Assembly (NCBI GenBank): GCA_023388315.1
Contig: JAEWGM010000044.1
Coordinates: 90,734-154,733, forward strand
Direction of reading: 5' to 3'
Source of the DNA: Bacteroidota bacterium
Lineage (GTDB): Bacteria; Bacteroidota; Bacteroidia; Bacteroidales; Dysgonomonadaceae
DNA: 64,000 nt
The notes beneath the pieces were generated by a model that worked only from the letters and a program-made list of their open reading frames with translations, was not told the DNA's origin and ran no database searches. How positions within the stretch are numbered: the first letter of the stretch is position 1; each line of letters opens with the position of its first letter. Made by a program: the position numbers and the translations under genes. Of this stretch, positions 8,958-16,426 are shown in pieces.

Positions 8958-9956
8958 CCATTTCGTAAGAACATGCAAATATTCTCTGGTGGCAGTGGCT
9001 TTGTGGTTTCGGTTTTCGGTTTTATCGGCTTTGAAACGTTGATAATCGGTTGTGAATAACGTGTATTGGCCGTATCTTTCCATAATTTCTTTGATGAGGG
9101 TGGGGGACATCAACCCTTCGTTGTTATAACTGAGAAAAATAAATTGGAAGCGCGCATTTTTGATAAGCTCCTCAAAGCTTGCTTCTACGGTGCTTTTTTT
9201 GCAATAGTCCGATCTTTGGTAATCGCGCAAACCGGTAACGCCTTTTGGTTCAAACGAATCGTATATCGCAATGGTGTTGAGTAAGTGATAATTAGCGCCA
9301 TACTCGCGATGGTTGTATGGCGGGTCCAAATACAGAATGTCGCCGGTTATTTCTCGTATTAATTGGTTGCTGTCTTGGTTATAGACACGGTTGTGTTGGC
9401 TGTTTGTGCAGTCGTACGTGGCCGGTTCTATTAACAATTTCTTTTGTGCCGATTTTTTCAATTTTTTCAAAAATGCGCCATAAACCGAGGCGGTGTTTGC
9501 TACTTTGTCGGCACTTTCCAACAACGACGCCAGCAGAAAATAATACATCGCTTCCGTTATTTCTCCTTGCTGCTTCCAGTGCCCGATTTGTTGCCTCACG
9601 GCATCTATTTTCTTTCCATTCTCTTCCGAAAAATAAAGCCTTCCGGCGCGTCCGTTTTCGGAATATTCTTCAAAAATCATTCCGCCTTTTCCTTCAAGGG
9701 CGTTCAACGCGTCTAAATATGGCTGTGTGGACATCGGGTGGTTGTTTTCGATGTAGTTTTTGTTGAGCACGTAGCTGTAATATTCCAAGTCGTTGCTGAT
9801 CACCTGCTTTACATCGGGTTTTATTTTTCTGCCCACAATGCCGGTGCCGGCGAAGAGGTCGCAAAAAACGTGTCGCGACAGGTCTTTGCCCACCACGTTG
9901 TGAATAGCCGATTGGATAAAATCGGATAGTTTATGTTTTGAGCCGATATAATTCAC
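8946..9956 (-). CDS. D12-class DNA adenine N6-methyltransferase
   Basis: Transfers a methyl group from SAM to adenine in a specific DNA sequence. It starts NYIGSKHKL, the usual opening of D12 (Dam-like alpha class) enzymes, has SAM-binding motif I DLFAGTGIVG (33-42), and catalytic motif IV DPPYNHREYG at about residues 211-220. Length 336 residues. The gene begins 12 bases after a gene for a protein with a PD-(D/E)xK-like site, so it is most likely the protective half of a type II restriction-modification system. The recognition sequence cannot be read from the protein. Confidence 0.88.
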   Translation of the reverse strand: MNYIGSKHKLSDFIQSAIHNVVGKDLSRHVFCDLFAGTGIVGRKIKPDVKQVISNDLEYYSYVLNKNYIENNHPMSTQPYLDALNALEGKGGMIFEEYSENGRAGRLYFSEENGKKIDAVRQQIGHWKQQGEITEAMYYFLLASLLESADKVANTASVYGAFLKKLKKSAQKKLLIEPATYDCTNSQHNRVYNQDSNQLIREITGDILYLDPPYNHREYGANYHLLNTIAIYDSFEPKGVTGLRDYQRSDYCKKSTVEASFEELIKNARFQFIFLSYNNEGLMSPTLIKEIMERYGQYTLFTTDYQRFKADKTENRNHKATATREYLHVLTKWKIE

Positions 9957-9968
9957 GCGGGAAAAATG

Positions 9969-10607
9969 TTATGATTCCACCCACAGGATATCCGTGCACA
10001 CGGTTTTTCCTTGAATGAGGAGCAAAATTAGCGCTTTTTCGTTGAACGATGAAATATAATTTCCAATCGTTTCTTTTAGGAGCGAAATCTCCGCTTTGAG
10101 TTTCCAATGTTCTCCGGTTTTATTGAACAGAACAATAAACAGCCTGTTTTCGAGGTGCTTTCTGCCTTGTTGGCTTTGGTTCTCGTATAGCCAATGTGCC
10201 AGCGAGGCGGGGTGTTGTTTGGCGTACTCTGCAGGTGTTACGACGTGGCGGCGTTGGGGCGAAAAGGCACGGGGGAAAACCGTGGTTTTATGGTCAAACG
10301 CGATACCGTTTATACGAAAATCGATGAGTTTGTGATATGGATTTAAGTTGGGTTTTACGGCGGGAAAAGAACAGAAGATTGCTTCTACCGCTTGCGCCGA
10401 CCAAAAATTGTACCATCGGTTCATCGCGTAATTTTTTATGGGTGGCGGCAGAAGTTCCGTTTGCCGCAGCAACCCCTCAAACGATGGCGTTTTGTAAATA
10501 AAGTTGGTTTGAGCGTCCCACGCGTCGGACTGCTTCCTGCCCCAAGTGTAGGGGTAGGGCCATCGTTTTTTGAGTTCTTCTTCTATGGCGTGGAGATTGA
10601 GGAGCAT
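9969..10607 (-). CDS. Putative type II restriction endonuclease
   Basis: A 212-residue cytoplasmic protein that I do not recognise by family name. It has E75, then D96 in IDFRIN, then D105 and K107 in FDHKTT: an E-x20-D-x8-D-x-K arrangement fitting the PD-(D/E)xK nuclease core, where the acidic residues bind Mg2+ and the lysine acts in catalysis. It has no signal peptide or membrane segment. Its position immediately before a DNA adenine methyltransferase, with 12 bases between, is the usual layout of a type II restriction pair. Function is inferred from motif plus context; it might be an inactive relic or another nuclease. Confidence 0.65.
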   Translation of the reverse strand: MLLNLHAIEEELKKRWPYPYTWGRKQSDAWDAQTNFIYKTPSFEGLLRQTELLPPPIKNYAMNRWYNFWSAQAVEAIFCSFPAVKPNLNPYHKLIDFRINGIAFDHKTTVFPRAFSPQRRHVVTPAEYAKQHPASLAHWLYENQSQQGRKHLENRLFIVLFNKTGEHWKLKAEISLLKETIGNYISSFNEKALILLLIQGKTVCTDILWVES

Positions 10608-10652
10608 ATTGGACGTGGATTTTGGTTGGAGTTTGAGGTAGTAGTCGTTTGA

Positions 10653-10958
10653 TTACAAGTCGATTTCTAGTTGTAGCTTCCCTCCCAAACCAACTTCTAC
10701 GATTTTCTGTAAAGTGGAAATTCTCACGTCTTTAATATTGTTTTCCACTTTGGATATATATCCTTTATTCGTCCCACATCTTTCGGCAAGTTGCTCTTGC
10801 GTAAGGCCTTTTTCAAGTCTTGCTTGTTGAAGTAAAAAACCAAGTTTGAATTCTTTAAATCCTTTTTCGAATTTGTCTCTTTCAGGGTTGCCTTTTTTTC
10901 CATATTCTTTGTCGATAAGCTCGTCAAGAGAAGTCATCCTTTTATTCCTTGTATTCAT
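10653..10958 (-). CDS. HigA-like antitoxin, Xre-type HTH
   Basis: A 101-residue protein with a C-terminal helix-turn-helix of the Xre/Cro type (about residues 50-95: LEKGLTQEQLAERCGTNKGY). The N-terminal 45 residues are charged and would bind and neutralise the toxin. Its start overlaps the end of the upstream RelE/HigB-like gene by 17 bases, so the order is toxin then antitoxin, as in HigBA modules. It probably represses its own promoter through the dyad at 11313-11338. Confidence 0.85.
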   Translation of the reverse strand: MNTRNKRMTSLDELIDKEYGKKGNPERDKFEKGFKEFKLGFLLQQARLEKGLTQEQLAERCGTNKGYISKVENNIKDVRISTLQKIVEVGLGGKLQLEIDL

Positions 10959-11292
10959 TTTCGTATTCTTTTTTTATTTTAATTGCCTTTTCAATTTCTC
11001 TTTTTGGTGTTTTCTGTGTTTTCTTCTGGAACCCATGGGTTAAAACAATCAGTTTGCCTTTATCGAAAAAACAGAAAACTCTAAAAATATCACTTCCATG
11101 TTTAATTCTTATTTCGTAAAGTGCGTCAGTTCCTTCTAAATACTTAAAATATTCAGTTAGAATTTTTTCAACAGTTTCAATCACTTTAAAAGTCCACAAA
11201 AATTTCTCCTTTACTTTTGGCTTTTGTTTATTATAAAAGTCCAAAAAGTAGTTCTTATAAATGAAAATATGCCTGACTTTGTTATTTCTCAT
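10942..11292 (-). CDS. HigB/RelE-like toxin (phage Gp49-like family)
   Basis: A 116-residue basic protein with the pattern LYEIRIKHGSDIFRVFCF followed by HGFQKKTQKTP, characteristic of the Gp49-like/HigB branch of the RelE superfamily. These are usually ribosome-dependent mRNA endonucleases. The arginines and lysines in this segment (R75, K77, R83, K103-K104) are the likely RNA-contacting residues. The gene overlaps the downstream HTH antitoxin and has its own promoter ending about 9 bases before the ATG. Confidence 0.85.
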   Translation of the reverse strand: MRNNKVRHIFIYKNYFLDFYNKQKPKVKEKFLWTFKVIETVEKILTEYFKYLEGTDALYEIRIKHGSDIFRVFCFFDKGKLIVLTHGFQKKTQKTPKREIEKAIKIKKEYENEYKE

Positions 11293-11300
11293 TTCAGCAA

Positions 11301-11338
11301 CAAATATACGAAAAAAGTTATCCTAATGGACAACTTTT
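11301..11338 (-). promoter_or_regulatory. Promoter and operator dyad of the toxin-antitoxin pair
   Basis: The -7 box TATATTTG occupies 11308-11301 on the minus strand, so transcription should begin within a few bases of the toxin ATG at 11292 and the mRNA would be nearly leaderless. Just upstream, 11313-11323 and 11328-11338 form a dyad, AAAAGTT-TCC around a TAAT centre, matching at 10 of 11 positions. It covers the spacer and -33 area, a good place for the HTH antitoxin to repress. Confidence 0.65.
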
Positions 11339-11373
11339 ATGAAATAATTAAAGAATTCTCAATTTTAATCTTA

Positions 11374-12003
11374 TCAAATCTGCTTTACTTTCCTAAAACT
11401 ACAAAAAATAAAATTTTGAACAGCGCCCGAGGGTGTTATATGGTCAACCGTGATGCATTTTATTTTTTCAAAAAACTTTTTTAGCCGATTGCTCATTGTT
11501 TTTTCCGAGTACTGTTTAATTTCAATTCCGCTACACTGTTTAGGCCCTTTCTCCGAAAAAGTTCCGATAACTAAAACTCCCGCCGGGTTCAAACTTTGGT
11601 AGGCTGTTGTTATATAATTCGCAATTTCATTTTCATCTGTGAGAAAGTGAAACGCTGCGCGATCGTGCCAAAAGTCGTATTTCTCGGTTGGTTTGAAGGT
11701 CGTTACGTCAGCTACAATCCATTTTATTTTTTCGGCTTTTTCGCCAAGGCGTCGTTTTGCTCGGGCGATGGCCGCAGTTGAGATATCGAGGACAGTGATA
11801 TCCTGATATCCCAACTCCAGTAAATGGTCAACCAAAAAACTGTCGCCTCCGCCCACATCAATTACTTTCGCCGTGGTTGGCACATTGAGTTCCTTAAGGA
11901 AATTCAGGGAAGTTTGCGGTGTTGGTTGATACCAGCTCACATCTTTTAACTCCTTGGTTTGATAAATGCTTTCCCAATGTTTTTTGCGATCAAAATTTTG
12001 CAT
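11374..12003 (-). CDS. Class I SAM-dependent methyltransferase, substrate unknown
   Basis: A 209-residue Rossmann-fold methyltransferase with motif I VIDVGGGDSFLVDHLL (about 46-61), motif II VLDIS (about 70-74) and the acidic motif IVADV. It begins HWESIYQTKELKDVSWYQ, a pattern shared by small-molecule methyltransferases of the Methyltransf_25/thiopurine-methyltransferase-like group. No substrate can be assigned. It lies on the minus strand upstream of the toxin gene, separated from it by 81 bases containing that pair's promoter, so it is not clearly co-transcribed. Confidence 0.8.
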   Translation of the reverse strand: MQNFDRKKHWESIYQTKELKDVSWYQPTPQTSLNFLKELNVPTTAKVIDVGGGDSFLVDHLLELGYQDITVLDISTAAIARAKRRLGEKAEKIKWIVADVTTFKPTEKYDFWHDRAAFHFLTDENEIANYITTAYQSLNPAGVLVIGTFSEKGPKQCSGIEIKQYSEKTMSNRLKKFFEKIKCITVDHITPSGAVQNFIFCSFRKVKQI

Positions 12004-12069
12004 ATTTCCTTTAGGTTGATGTTGCGTCGAGGCGATTCTTCTTATTTTAGTGTTAACCCAAATAAAATT

Positions 12070-12375
12070 CTACAACTCTTTCGCCAATTGTTTCAATAAT
12101 TTTATCTTTTGTTCGTAAAATTCTTGTGAAACAATCCAGATGGGGTCTTCACCGGCAGATTCGTAATATTCGGTGCCGGTAAGGTTTTCGTGAAGCGTAT
12201 CCCTGTCTTCAAGCCAATCTTCCGAATGATAAAATTCTTCCAGCGTTTTGATGTTTTTGGAGATTTCTCTCAATCGACTTCGGAATTTCACCATTTCTTT
12301 TAAATCTTTTTTAGCCTGCTCTAAATGCTCGTCCATTACGCTAAATTCTTTCTTAATGTCTTCAATCTTTTTCAT
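12070..12375 (-). CDS. DUF4298 family protein
   Basis: A 101-residue, strongly charged, helical cytoplasmic protein. The charged N-terminal helices, EEFYHSEDWLEDRD and the TEYYESAGEDPIWIVSQE stretch fit DUF4298, a family of unknown function. I place the start at 12375 (MKKIEDIKKEF); a longer reading frame extends to 12447 but would overlap the neighbouring transporter gene and adds an unlikely, non-conserved N-terminus. It may be co-transcribed with the symporter 25 bases upstream. Confidence 0.75.
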   Translation of the reverse strand: MKKIEDIKKEFSVMDEHLEQAKKDLKEMVKFRSRLREISKNIKTLEEFYHSEDWLEDRDTLHENLTGTEYYESAGEDPIWIVSQEFYEQKIKLLKQLAKEL

Positions 12376-12400
12376 AATCAAGTTGTTTAAAATAAGTGTT

Positions 12401-13597
12401 TTATAACTCCAATAAAGCGGTTTTATCTTTTTCATTCTTTCCTGCAATCTTATCCATCACCACGGCAATGGCGCCATCGCCGGTAACGTTGCACGCCGTG
12501 CCAAAACTATCAATGGCAATGTACACGGTAATCATCATTCCCAAAAGCTGTTCGTTGAAGCCCAGCATGCTTTGTATGACGCCTACGGCCGCCATAATGG
12601 CGCCACCCGGCACACCCGGCGCGGCAATCATAGTAATGCCCAGCATAAAGATGAATCCGGCAAACTGTACAAAATCAATGGGCAACCCGCTGAAATACAT
12701 AAATGCCAATGAAAATGCCACAATCTTCATAGTGCTTCCCGCCAAATGAATGGTGGCGCACAGCGGAACCACAAACGAAGCGATGGATGTTCTTACACCG
12801 TTCTTCACCGCGCAATCCAGCGTTACCGGAATAGTGGCCGCCGAAGACGAGGTGCCCAGCGCTGTGGCGTATGCCGGAAGCATGGTTTTGAGCAACTTCA
12901 GCGGATTTTTCTTCGCGATGGTTCCCGCGATAAAAAACTGCAACAGAAGCAACAAAATATGAAGCGCGAAAACCACTAAAATCACTTTCAAAAACAGCAT
13001 AACCACGGAATAAACCTGCCCACTCACGGCCATATTCAGAAACATGCCGAAAATATAAATCGGCAACAGCGGAATAATCACCGAGGCGATAATGCGTGTG
13101 ATGATTGCGTGAAAATCGCGAAACGCCTTTCGCAGCGCGTTGCCTTTTATCAATGAAAGCCCAATACCCACACAAAACGAAAAAATAAGTGCCGACATCA
13201 CTTCCAGCACCGGTGGCATGGCAACACTGAAATAAGGTGCCAAAATAGCGTCGGTTGCACTGCCGTCGGCATTGGGCAGCGAGCTGCCGCCTATGACGAA
13301 AGGAAACGTGGCTTGGCACGAAAAATAGGTGAAAAAACCGGAAAATAACGTACTGCCATAGGCAATAAGAGCGGTGGTTAACAGCAATTTACCAGCGCCT
13401 TTTCCCAATTCACCAATGGCGGGCGTAACCAGTCCCACAATAATAAGCGGAATAATAAAACTGAGAAAATTGCTGAACAGGCCATTAAACGTCACAAACA
13501 CCCGTGTGAGCCACAGCGGCATCACCTGCCCCAGCAAAATGCCAAGCACAATGGCCGTGGCAACGCGCGCCAGCAATGGGAATTTTTGTTTTTTCAT
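12401..13597 (-). CDS. Dicarboxylate/amino acid:cation symporter (DAACS family)
   Basis: A 398-residue inner-membrane transporter with about eight transmembrane helices and the two re-entrant loops of the glutamate/aspartate transporter family. The serine-rich hairpin TSSSAATIPVTLDC (about residues 251-264), the second hairpin APGVPGGAIMA, and the binding motif DSFGTACNVTGDGA near the C-terminus are all present. It couples uptake of an acidic or neutral amino acid or dicarboxylate to Na+ or H+; the exact substrate is unclear. The canonical Arg in the C-terminal motif (RTxxNV) is Thr-Ala here, which argues against simple dicarboxylate or aspartate specificity and suggests a neutral substrate. 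Confidence 0.9.
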   Translation of the reverse strand: MKKQKFPLLARVATAIVLGILLGQVMPLWLTRVFVTFNGLFSNFLSFIIPLIIVGLVTPAIGELGKGAGKLLLTTALIAYGSTLFSGFFTYFSCQATFPFVIGGSSLPNADGSATDAILAPYFSVAMPPVLEVMSALIFSFCVGIGLSLIKGNALRKAFRDFHAIITRIIASVIIPLLPIYIFGMFLNMAVSGQVYSVVMLFLKVILVVFALHILLLLLQFFIAGTIAKKNPLKLLKTMLPAYATALGTSSSAATIPVTLDCAVKNGVRTSIASFVVPLCATIHLAGSTMKIVAFSLAFMYFSGLPIDFVQFAGFIFMLGITMIAAPGVPGGAIMAAVGVIQSMLGFNEQLLGMMITVYIAIDSFGTACNVTGDGAIAVVMDKIAGKNEKDKTALLEL

Positions 13598-13756
13598 TCA
13601 ACGAAAAGATTAAAAAGCAAATGTACAAAAAGAAAATGTCAAATAAGGGCATCGCGTAGGTTTTTTCGTTACGGGAAAAGCGGATTTTTGCTCGCCGGAA
13701 TACCCGTTTTTACCGAAAACAAATAATCTTGCAATGAGCATCCAAAATAATTTGCG

Positions 13757-13764
13757 TACATTTG
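13757..13764 (+). promoter_or_regulatory. -7 box for the DUF5063 operon
   Basis: TACATTTG matches TAnnTTTG and lies 20 bases before the ATG at 13785. It falls inside the longer possible reading frame that starts at 13734, so it argues for the shorter start. A TTG at 13729-13731 is 25 bases upstream, further than ideal. Confidence 0.5.
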
Positions 13765-13784
13765 CGGAGACAAATAAAATTGCA

Positions 13785-14354
13785 ATGAGTAAACAAACAG
13801 AAACCATATATTCATCCCCGGTCATTGATTTTGTGACTGTTGCCGTGGAATTTTGCGCTTTTTTGGAACAGGAAGAGGCGGTGTCGCGGGATGCATGGAT
13901 AGACAAAATGCTGAAAATACTGCCATTAATGTATGTAAAGGCATTGCTGCTTCCCGAAGTGGTACAACTAAACGATGAGTTGACGGAGACTTTCGTAAAA
14001 GAAGCCGATTACGCTCGTGTAGCCGCTTCGGTGGCTGATGTGATGGGCGAAGACGATGTGTATTTAGACACTTTTATGGAAGAGATGAAATACAGCGACA
14101 CGCCCGTTTCGGCATTCGTATCGGAAAATATTGCCGATATTTATCAAGATATCAGAAACTTCGTATCCGTGTATCAGTATGGGCTTGAAGAGCAAATGAA
14201 CGACGCCTTGGTTTCCTGCGTTGAAAATTTTCGTGCCTATTGGGGCCAAAAACTCGTGAACGTGTTGCGCCCCTTGCACAGCATAGCATATCGTGGCGGT
14301 ATTCACGATTTTTCGGAGGAGGATTATAATACAGAGGAGGATTTGTGGGATTAA
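13785..14354 (+). CDS. DUF5063 domain-containing protein
   Basis: A 189-residue helical, acidic cytoplasmic protein from the start MSKQTETIYSSPV. A frame extending to 13734 would add 17 residues (MSIQNNLRTF...), but a promoter box lies within that stretch. Conserved features are the N-terminal VIDFVTVAVEFCAFLE helix and the C-terminal RGGIHDFSEEDYN. DUF5063 proteins have no known activity. In Bacteroidales they lie directly before a 3'-5' exonuclease and an rRNA methyltransferase, as here, where the stop overlaps the exonuclease start by 10 bases. Translational coupling with those nucleic-acid enzymes is likely. Confidence 0.82.
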   Translation: MSKQTETIYSSPVIDFVTVAVEFCAFLEQEEAVSRDAWIDKMLKILPLMYVKALLLPEVVQLNDELTETFVKEADYARVAASVADVMGEDDVYLDTFMEEMKYSDTPVSAFVSENIADIYQDIRNFVSVYQYGLEEQMNDALVSCVENFRAYWGQKLVNVLRPLHSIAYRGGIHDFSEEDYNTEEDLWD

Positions 14355-14929
14355 CAATTACAAAACAAGAGATTGCCGAACTACCCATTGAAGTGTTCAA
14401 AGGAAAAATTGTGGTGGTTGACCATCCACGGAAGATTGACAAAGCCATTGCCTATTTGAACGCTCAAACAGAAATAGGGTTCGATACCGAAACCAAACCT
14501 TCGTTTAGGCGAGGTGAGGTACACAAAGTGGCGCTAATGCAGCTTTCCACGGAAAATACGTGTTTTCTTTTCCGGTTAAACAAGATTGGGTTTCCCGATG
14601 AATTGGAAGATATTCTGTGCAACCCCAATATCAAAAAAATCGGGCTTTCGCTTCGCGACGATTTCGCCGCCATCAGTAAACGCTCAGACCGCACTCCCGA
14701 AAATTTTCTCGATCTTCAAGTGTTTGTCCATGAATTTGGTATTGAAGATAACAGCCTCCAAAAAATTTACGCCATTCTTTTCGGAAAGAAAATATCAAAA
14801 AGCCAACGTGTTTCCAATTGGGAAGCTAACATGCTGAGTCCCGCGCAGAAATCGTATGCCGCCATTGACGCTTGGGCCTGTTTGAAAATCTATCATTATT
14901 TAAACAATTTGCCGAATGAGCCGCTATAG
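14345..14929 (+). CDS. DEDD-family 3'-5' exonuclease (RNase D-like)
   Basis: A 194-residue nuclease of the DnaQ-like superfamily. Exo I is FDTETKPSF (D and E about residues 41-43), Exo II includes KIGLSLRDD (about 98-106), and Exo III is SYAAIDAWACLKIY (Y and D about 177-181), the DEDDy pattern of RNase D and WRN-type exonucleases. It lacks HRDC domains. The start codon is GTG and overlaps the DUF5063 stop by 10 bases; the end overlaps the next start by 14 bases, so the three are one tightly coupled unit. The substrate, RNA or DNA, is uncertain. Confidence 0.88.
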   Translation: MGLTITKQEIAELPIEVFKGKIVVVDHPRKIDKAIAYLNAQTEIGFDTETKPSFRRGEVHKVALMQLSTENTCFLFRLNKIGFPDELEDILCNPNIKKIGLSLRDDFAAISKRSDRTPENFLDLQVFVHEFGIEDNSLQKIYAILFGKKISKSQRVSNWEANMLSPAQKSYAAIDAWACLKIYHYLNNLPNEPL

Positions 14930-16109
14930 AGAAATAACGCTTCGCCCCAAAAAAGAAGAATCGTTAAAACGGTTTCACCCGTGGGTGTTTTCGGGTGCTA
15001 TCGCGCATAAACCCGCACATGTGCGGGAAGGCGAAGTGGTTCGTTTACTTTCTTCCAACGGAACATTTCTGGGCATCGGACACTACCAAATCGGCAGCAT
15101 TGCCGTGCGCATTTTATCTTTCCGGGATGAAGAAATTAACCAAGTTTTCTACGAAAAACGGTTGCTCGAAGCCTATAAAATGCGCACGGCAATGCGTCTT
15201 GTCCGCCCCGATAACAACACGTTTCGCCTCGTGCACGGCGAGGGAGACAATTTGCCGGGATTAATTATTGATATTTACGGCAATACGGCCGTTGTGCAAG
15301 CACATTCCGTGGGAATGCACGAAGACCGGCATTTGTTGGTGAATGCACTGCAAAAAGTGTTGTCTGCTGACGGGTTGCAAAACATTTTCTATAAATCGGA
15401 AGGCACGTTGCCTTTCAAAGCCGATATTGACCCGCAGGACGGTTATTTGTTGGGTGGAGATCATGTTGATGCCGTTGCGGTAGAGAACGGATTTAAATTC
15501 CATATCGATTGGTTGAAAGGCCAAAAAACTGGTTTTTTTGTGGATCAGCGCGAAAATCGTAAACTCTTGAAGGATTATGCTGAAAACCGAAATGTGCTCA
15601 ACATGTTTTGTTACACCGGGGGCTTTTCGGTATATGCATTACGTGGCGGTGCCCGTAAAGTTGATTCGGTGGACAGTTCCGCAAAAGCGATGGACATTAC
15701 CGATGCGAACATAGAAAACAACTTCGGCAACGATGCTCGCCACACCTCGTTTTCCGACGACGCGTTTAAATTTCTGAAACAAACGGAGAAAGCCGCGTAC
15801 GATTTAATTATCCTCGACCCACCGGCGTTTGCCAAGCATCGCGGCGCCGTAAACAACGCTTTGCAAGGATACAAGAAACTCAATTTGGCTGCCATTGAAA
15901 AAATTGCGCAAGGCGGCATCCTGTTCACTTTTTCCTGTTCACAAGTTATCAGCAAAGAACAATTTCGGCTCGCGGTGTTCAGCGCGGCAGCCATATCGGG
16001 CAGGAAAGTGCGCATCTTGCACCAACTCACCCAGCCGGCCGACCACCCGGTAAACATTTATCATCCCGAAGGAGAATACCTCAAAGGGTTGGTCTTATAT
16101 GTTGAATAA
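14916..16109 (+). CDS. Class I SAM-dependent rRNA methyltransferase (RlmI-like)
   Basis: A 397-residue cytosine-C5 rRNA methyltransferase of the RlmI/YccW family, acting on 23S rRNA (position 1962 in E. coli). An N-terminal PUA domain (about 1-75: HPWVFSGAI) is followed by an EEHEE-like linker, then the Rossmann domain with NMFCYTGGFSVYA (about 229-241), DSVDSS, the LDPPAFAKHR motif (about 308-317), and the catalytic Cys in TFSCSQ. It is the third gene of the DUF5063-exonuclease unit. Confidence 0.92.
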   Translation: MSRYREITLRPKKEESLKRFHPWVFSGAIAHKPAHVREGEVVRLLSSNGTFLGIGHYQIGSIAVRILSFRDEEINQVFYEKRLLEAYKMRTAMRLVRPDNNTFRLVHGEGDNLPGLIIDIYGNTAVVQAHSVGMHEDRHLLVNALQKVLSADGLQNIFYKSEGTLPFKADIDPQDGYLLGGDHVDAVAVENGFKFHIDWLKGQKTGFFVDQRENRKLLKDYAENRNVLNMFCYTGGFSVYALRGGARKVDSVDSSAKAMDITDANIENNFGNDARHTSFSDDAFKFLKQTEKAAYDLIILDPPAFAKHRGAVNNALQGYKKLNLAAIEKIAQGGILFTFSCSQVISKEQFRLAVFSAAAISGRKVRILHQLTQPADHPVNIYHPEGEYLKGLVLYVE

Positions 16110-16426
16110 GTGTAAAAATACCTTTAATTGGGTTCTTCAACCCCATTTTATGGTTAAATTACGCAAAAAACGCGATATTTATGCTCGAAAGCTATGTTTT
16201 ATAACATAAAATCGCCTATATTTGCAACGTGTTTTTCATGGTATTAGATTTAAGGTTAACAATGAAGATTGGTTGTCGTGAGACAACCTTTCCTTTTTTA
16301 TATACCTTTCGTTCCTCAAAACAGACCTTTTGAATTTAAATTCCTTTTCTTTCATTTAGCAAAATATAATTCTTTCCATAGCTGAATTGCCCTCTTTATT
16401 GTTATTTTTGTAAATAAAATAAAGCA
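16110..16426. other. 317-base intergenic region with two promoter boxes and one hairpin
   Basis: No gene is visible between the rRNA methyltransferase and GSCFA genes. The region holds a possible small transcript (promoter box at 16217-16224, hairpin at 16271-16288) and a second -7 box, TATTTTTG at 16403-16410, 16 bases before the GSCFA start. The sequence is AT-rich. Confidence 0.6.
16217..16300 (+). ncRNA. Possible small RNA with own promoter and terminator
   Basis: TATATTTG at 16217-16224 is a perfect -7 box. About 47 bases later lies a perfect hairpin, GGTTGTC-GTGA-GACAACC at 16271-16288, followed by TTTCCTTTTTT. Transcription would make an RNA of roughly 65-70 bases with no start codon followed by a plausible reading frame. 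The GNRA-type tetraloop (GTGA) makes the hairpin stable. Alternatively the hairpin is only the terminator of the upstream operon and the -7 box is chance. Confidence 0.45.

Noticed and set aside
11374..12003. Third component of the restriction-modification system
   Set aside because: Its motifs fit small-molecule methyltransferases; it lacks a DPPY/NPPY or PC motif and is separated from the restriction genes by the toxin promoter.
12675..13319. A 214-codon open frame on the minus strand
   Set aside because: It is in another frame of the DAACS transporter gene, and its sequence is His/Arg-rich in the way antisense-like shadows are.
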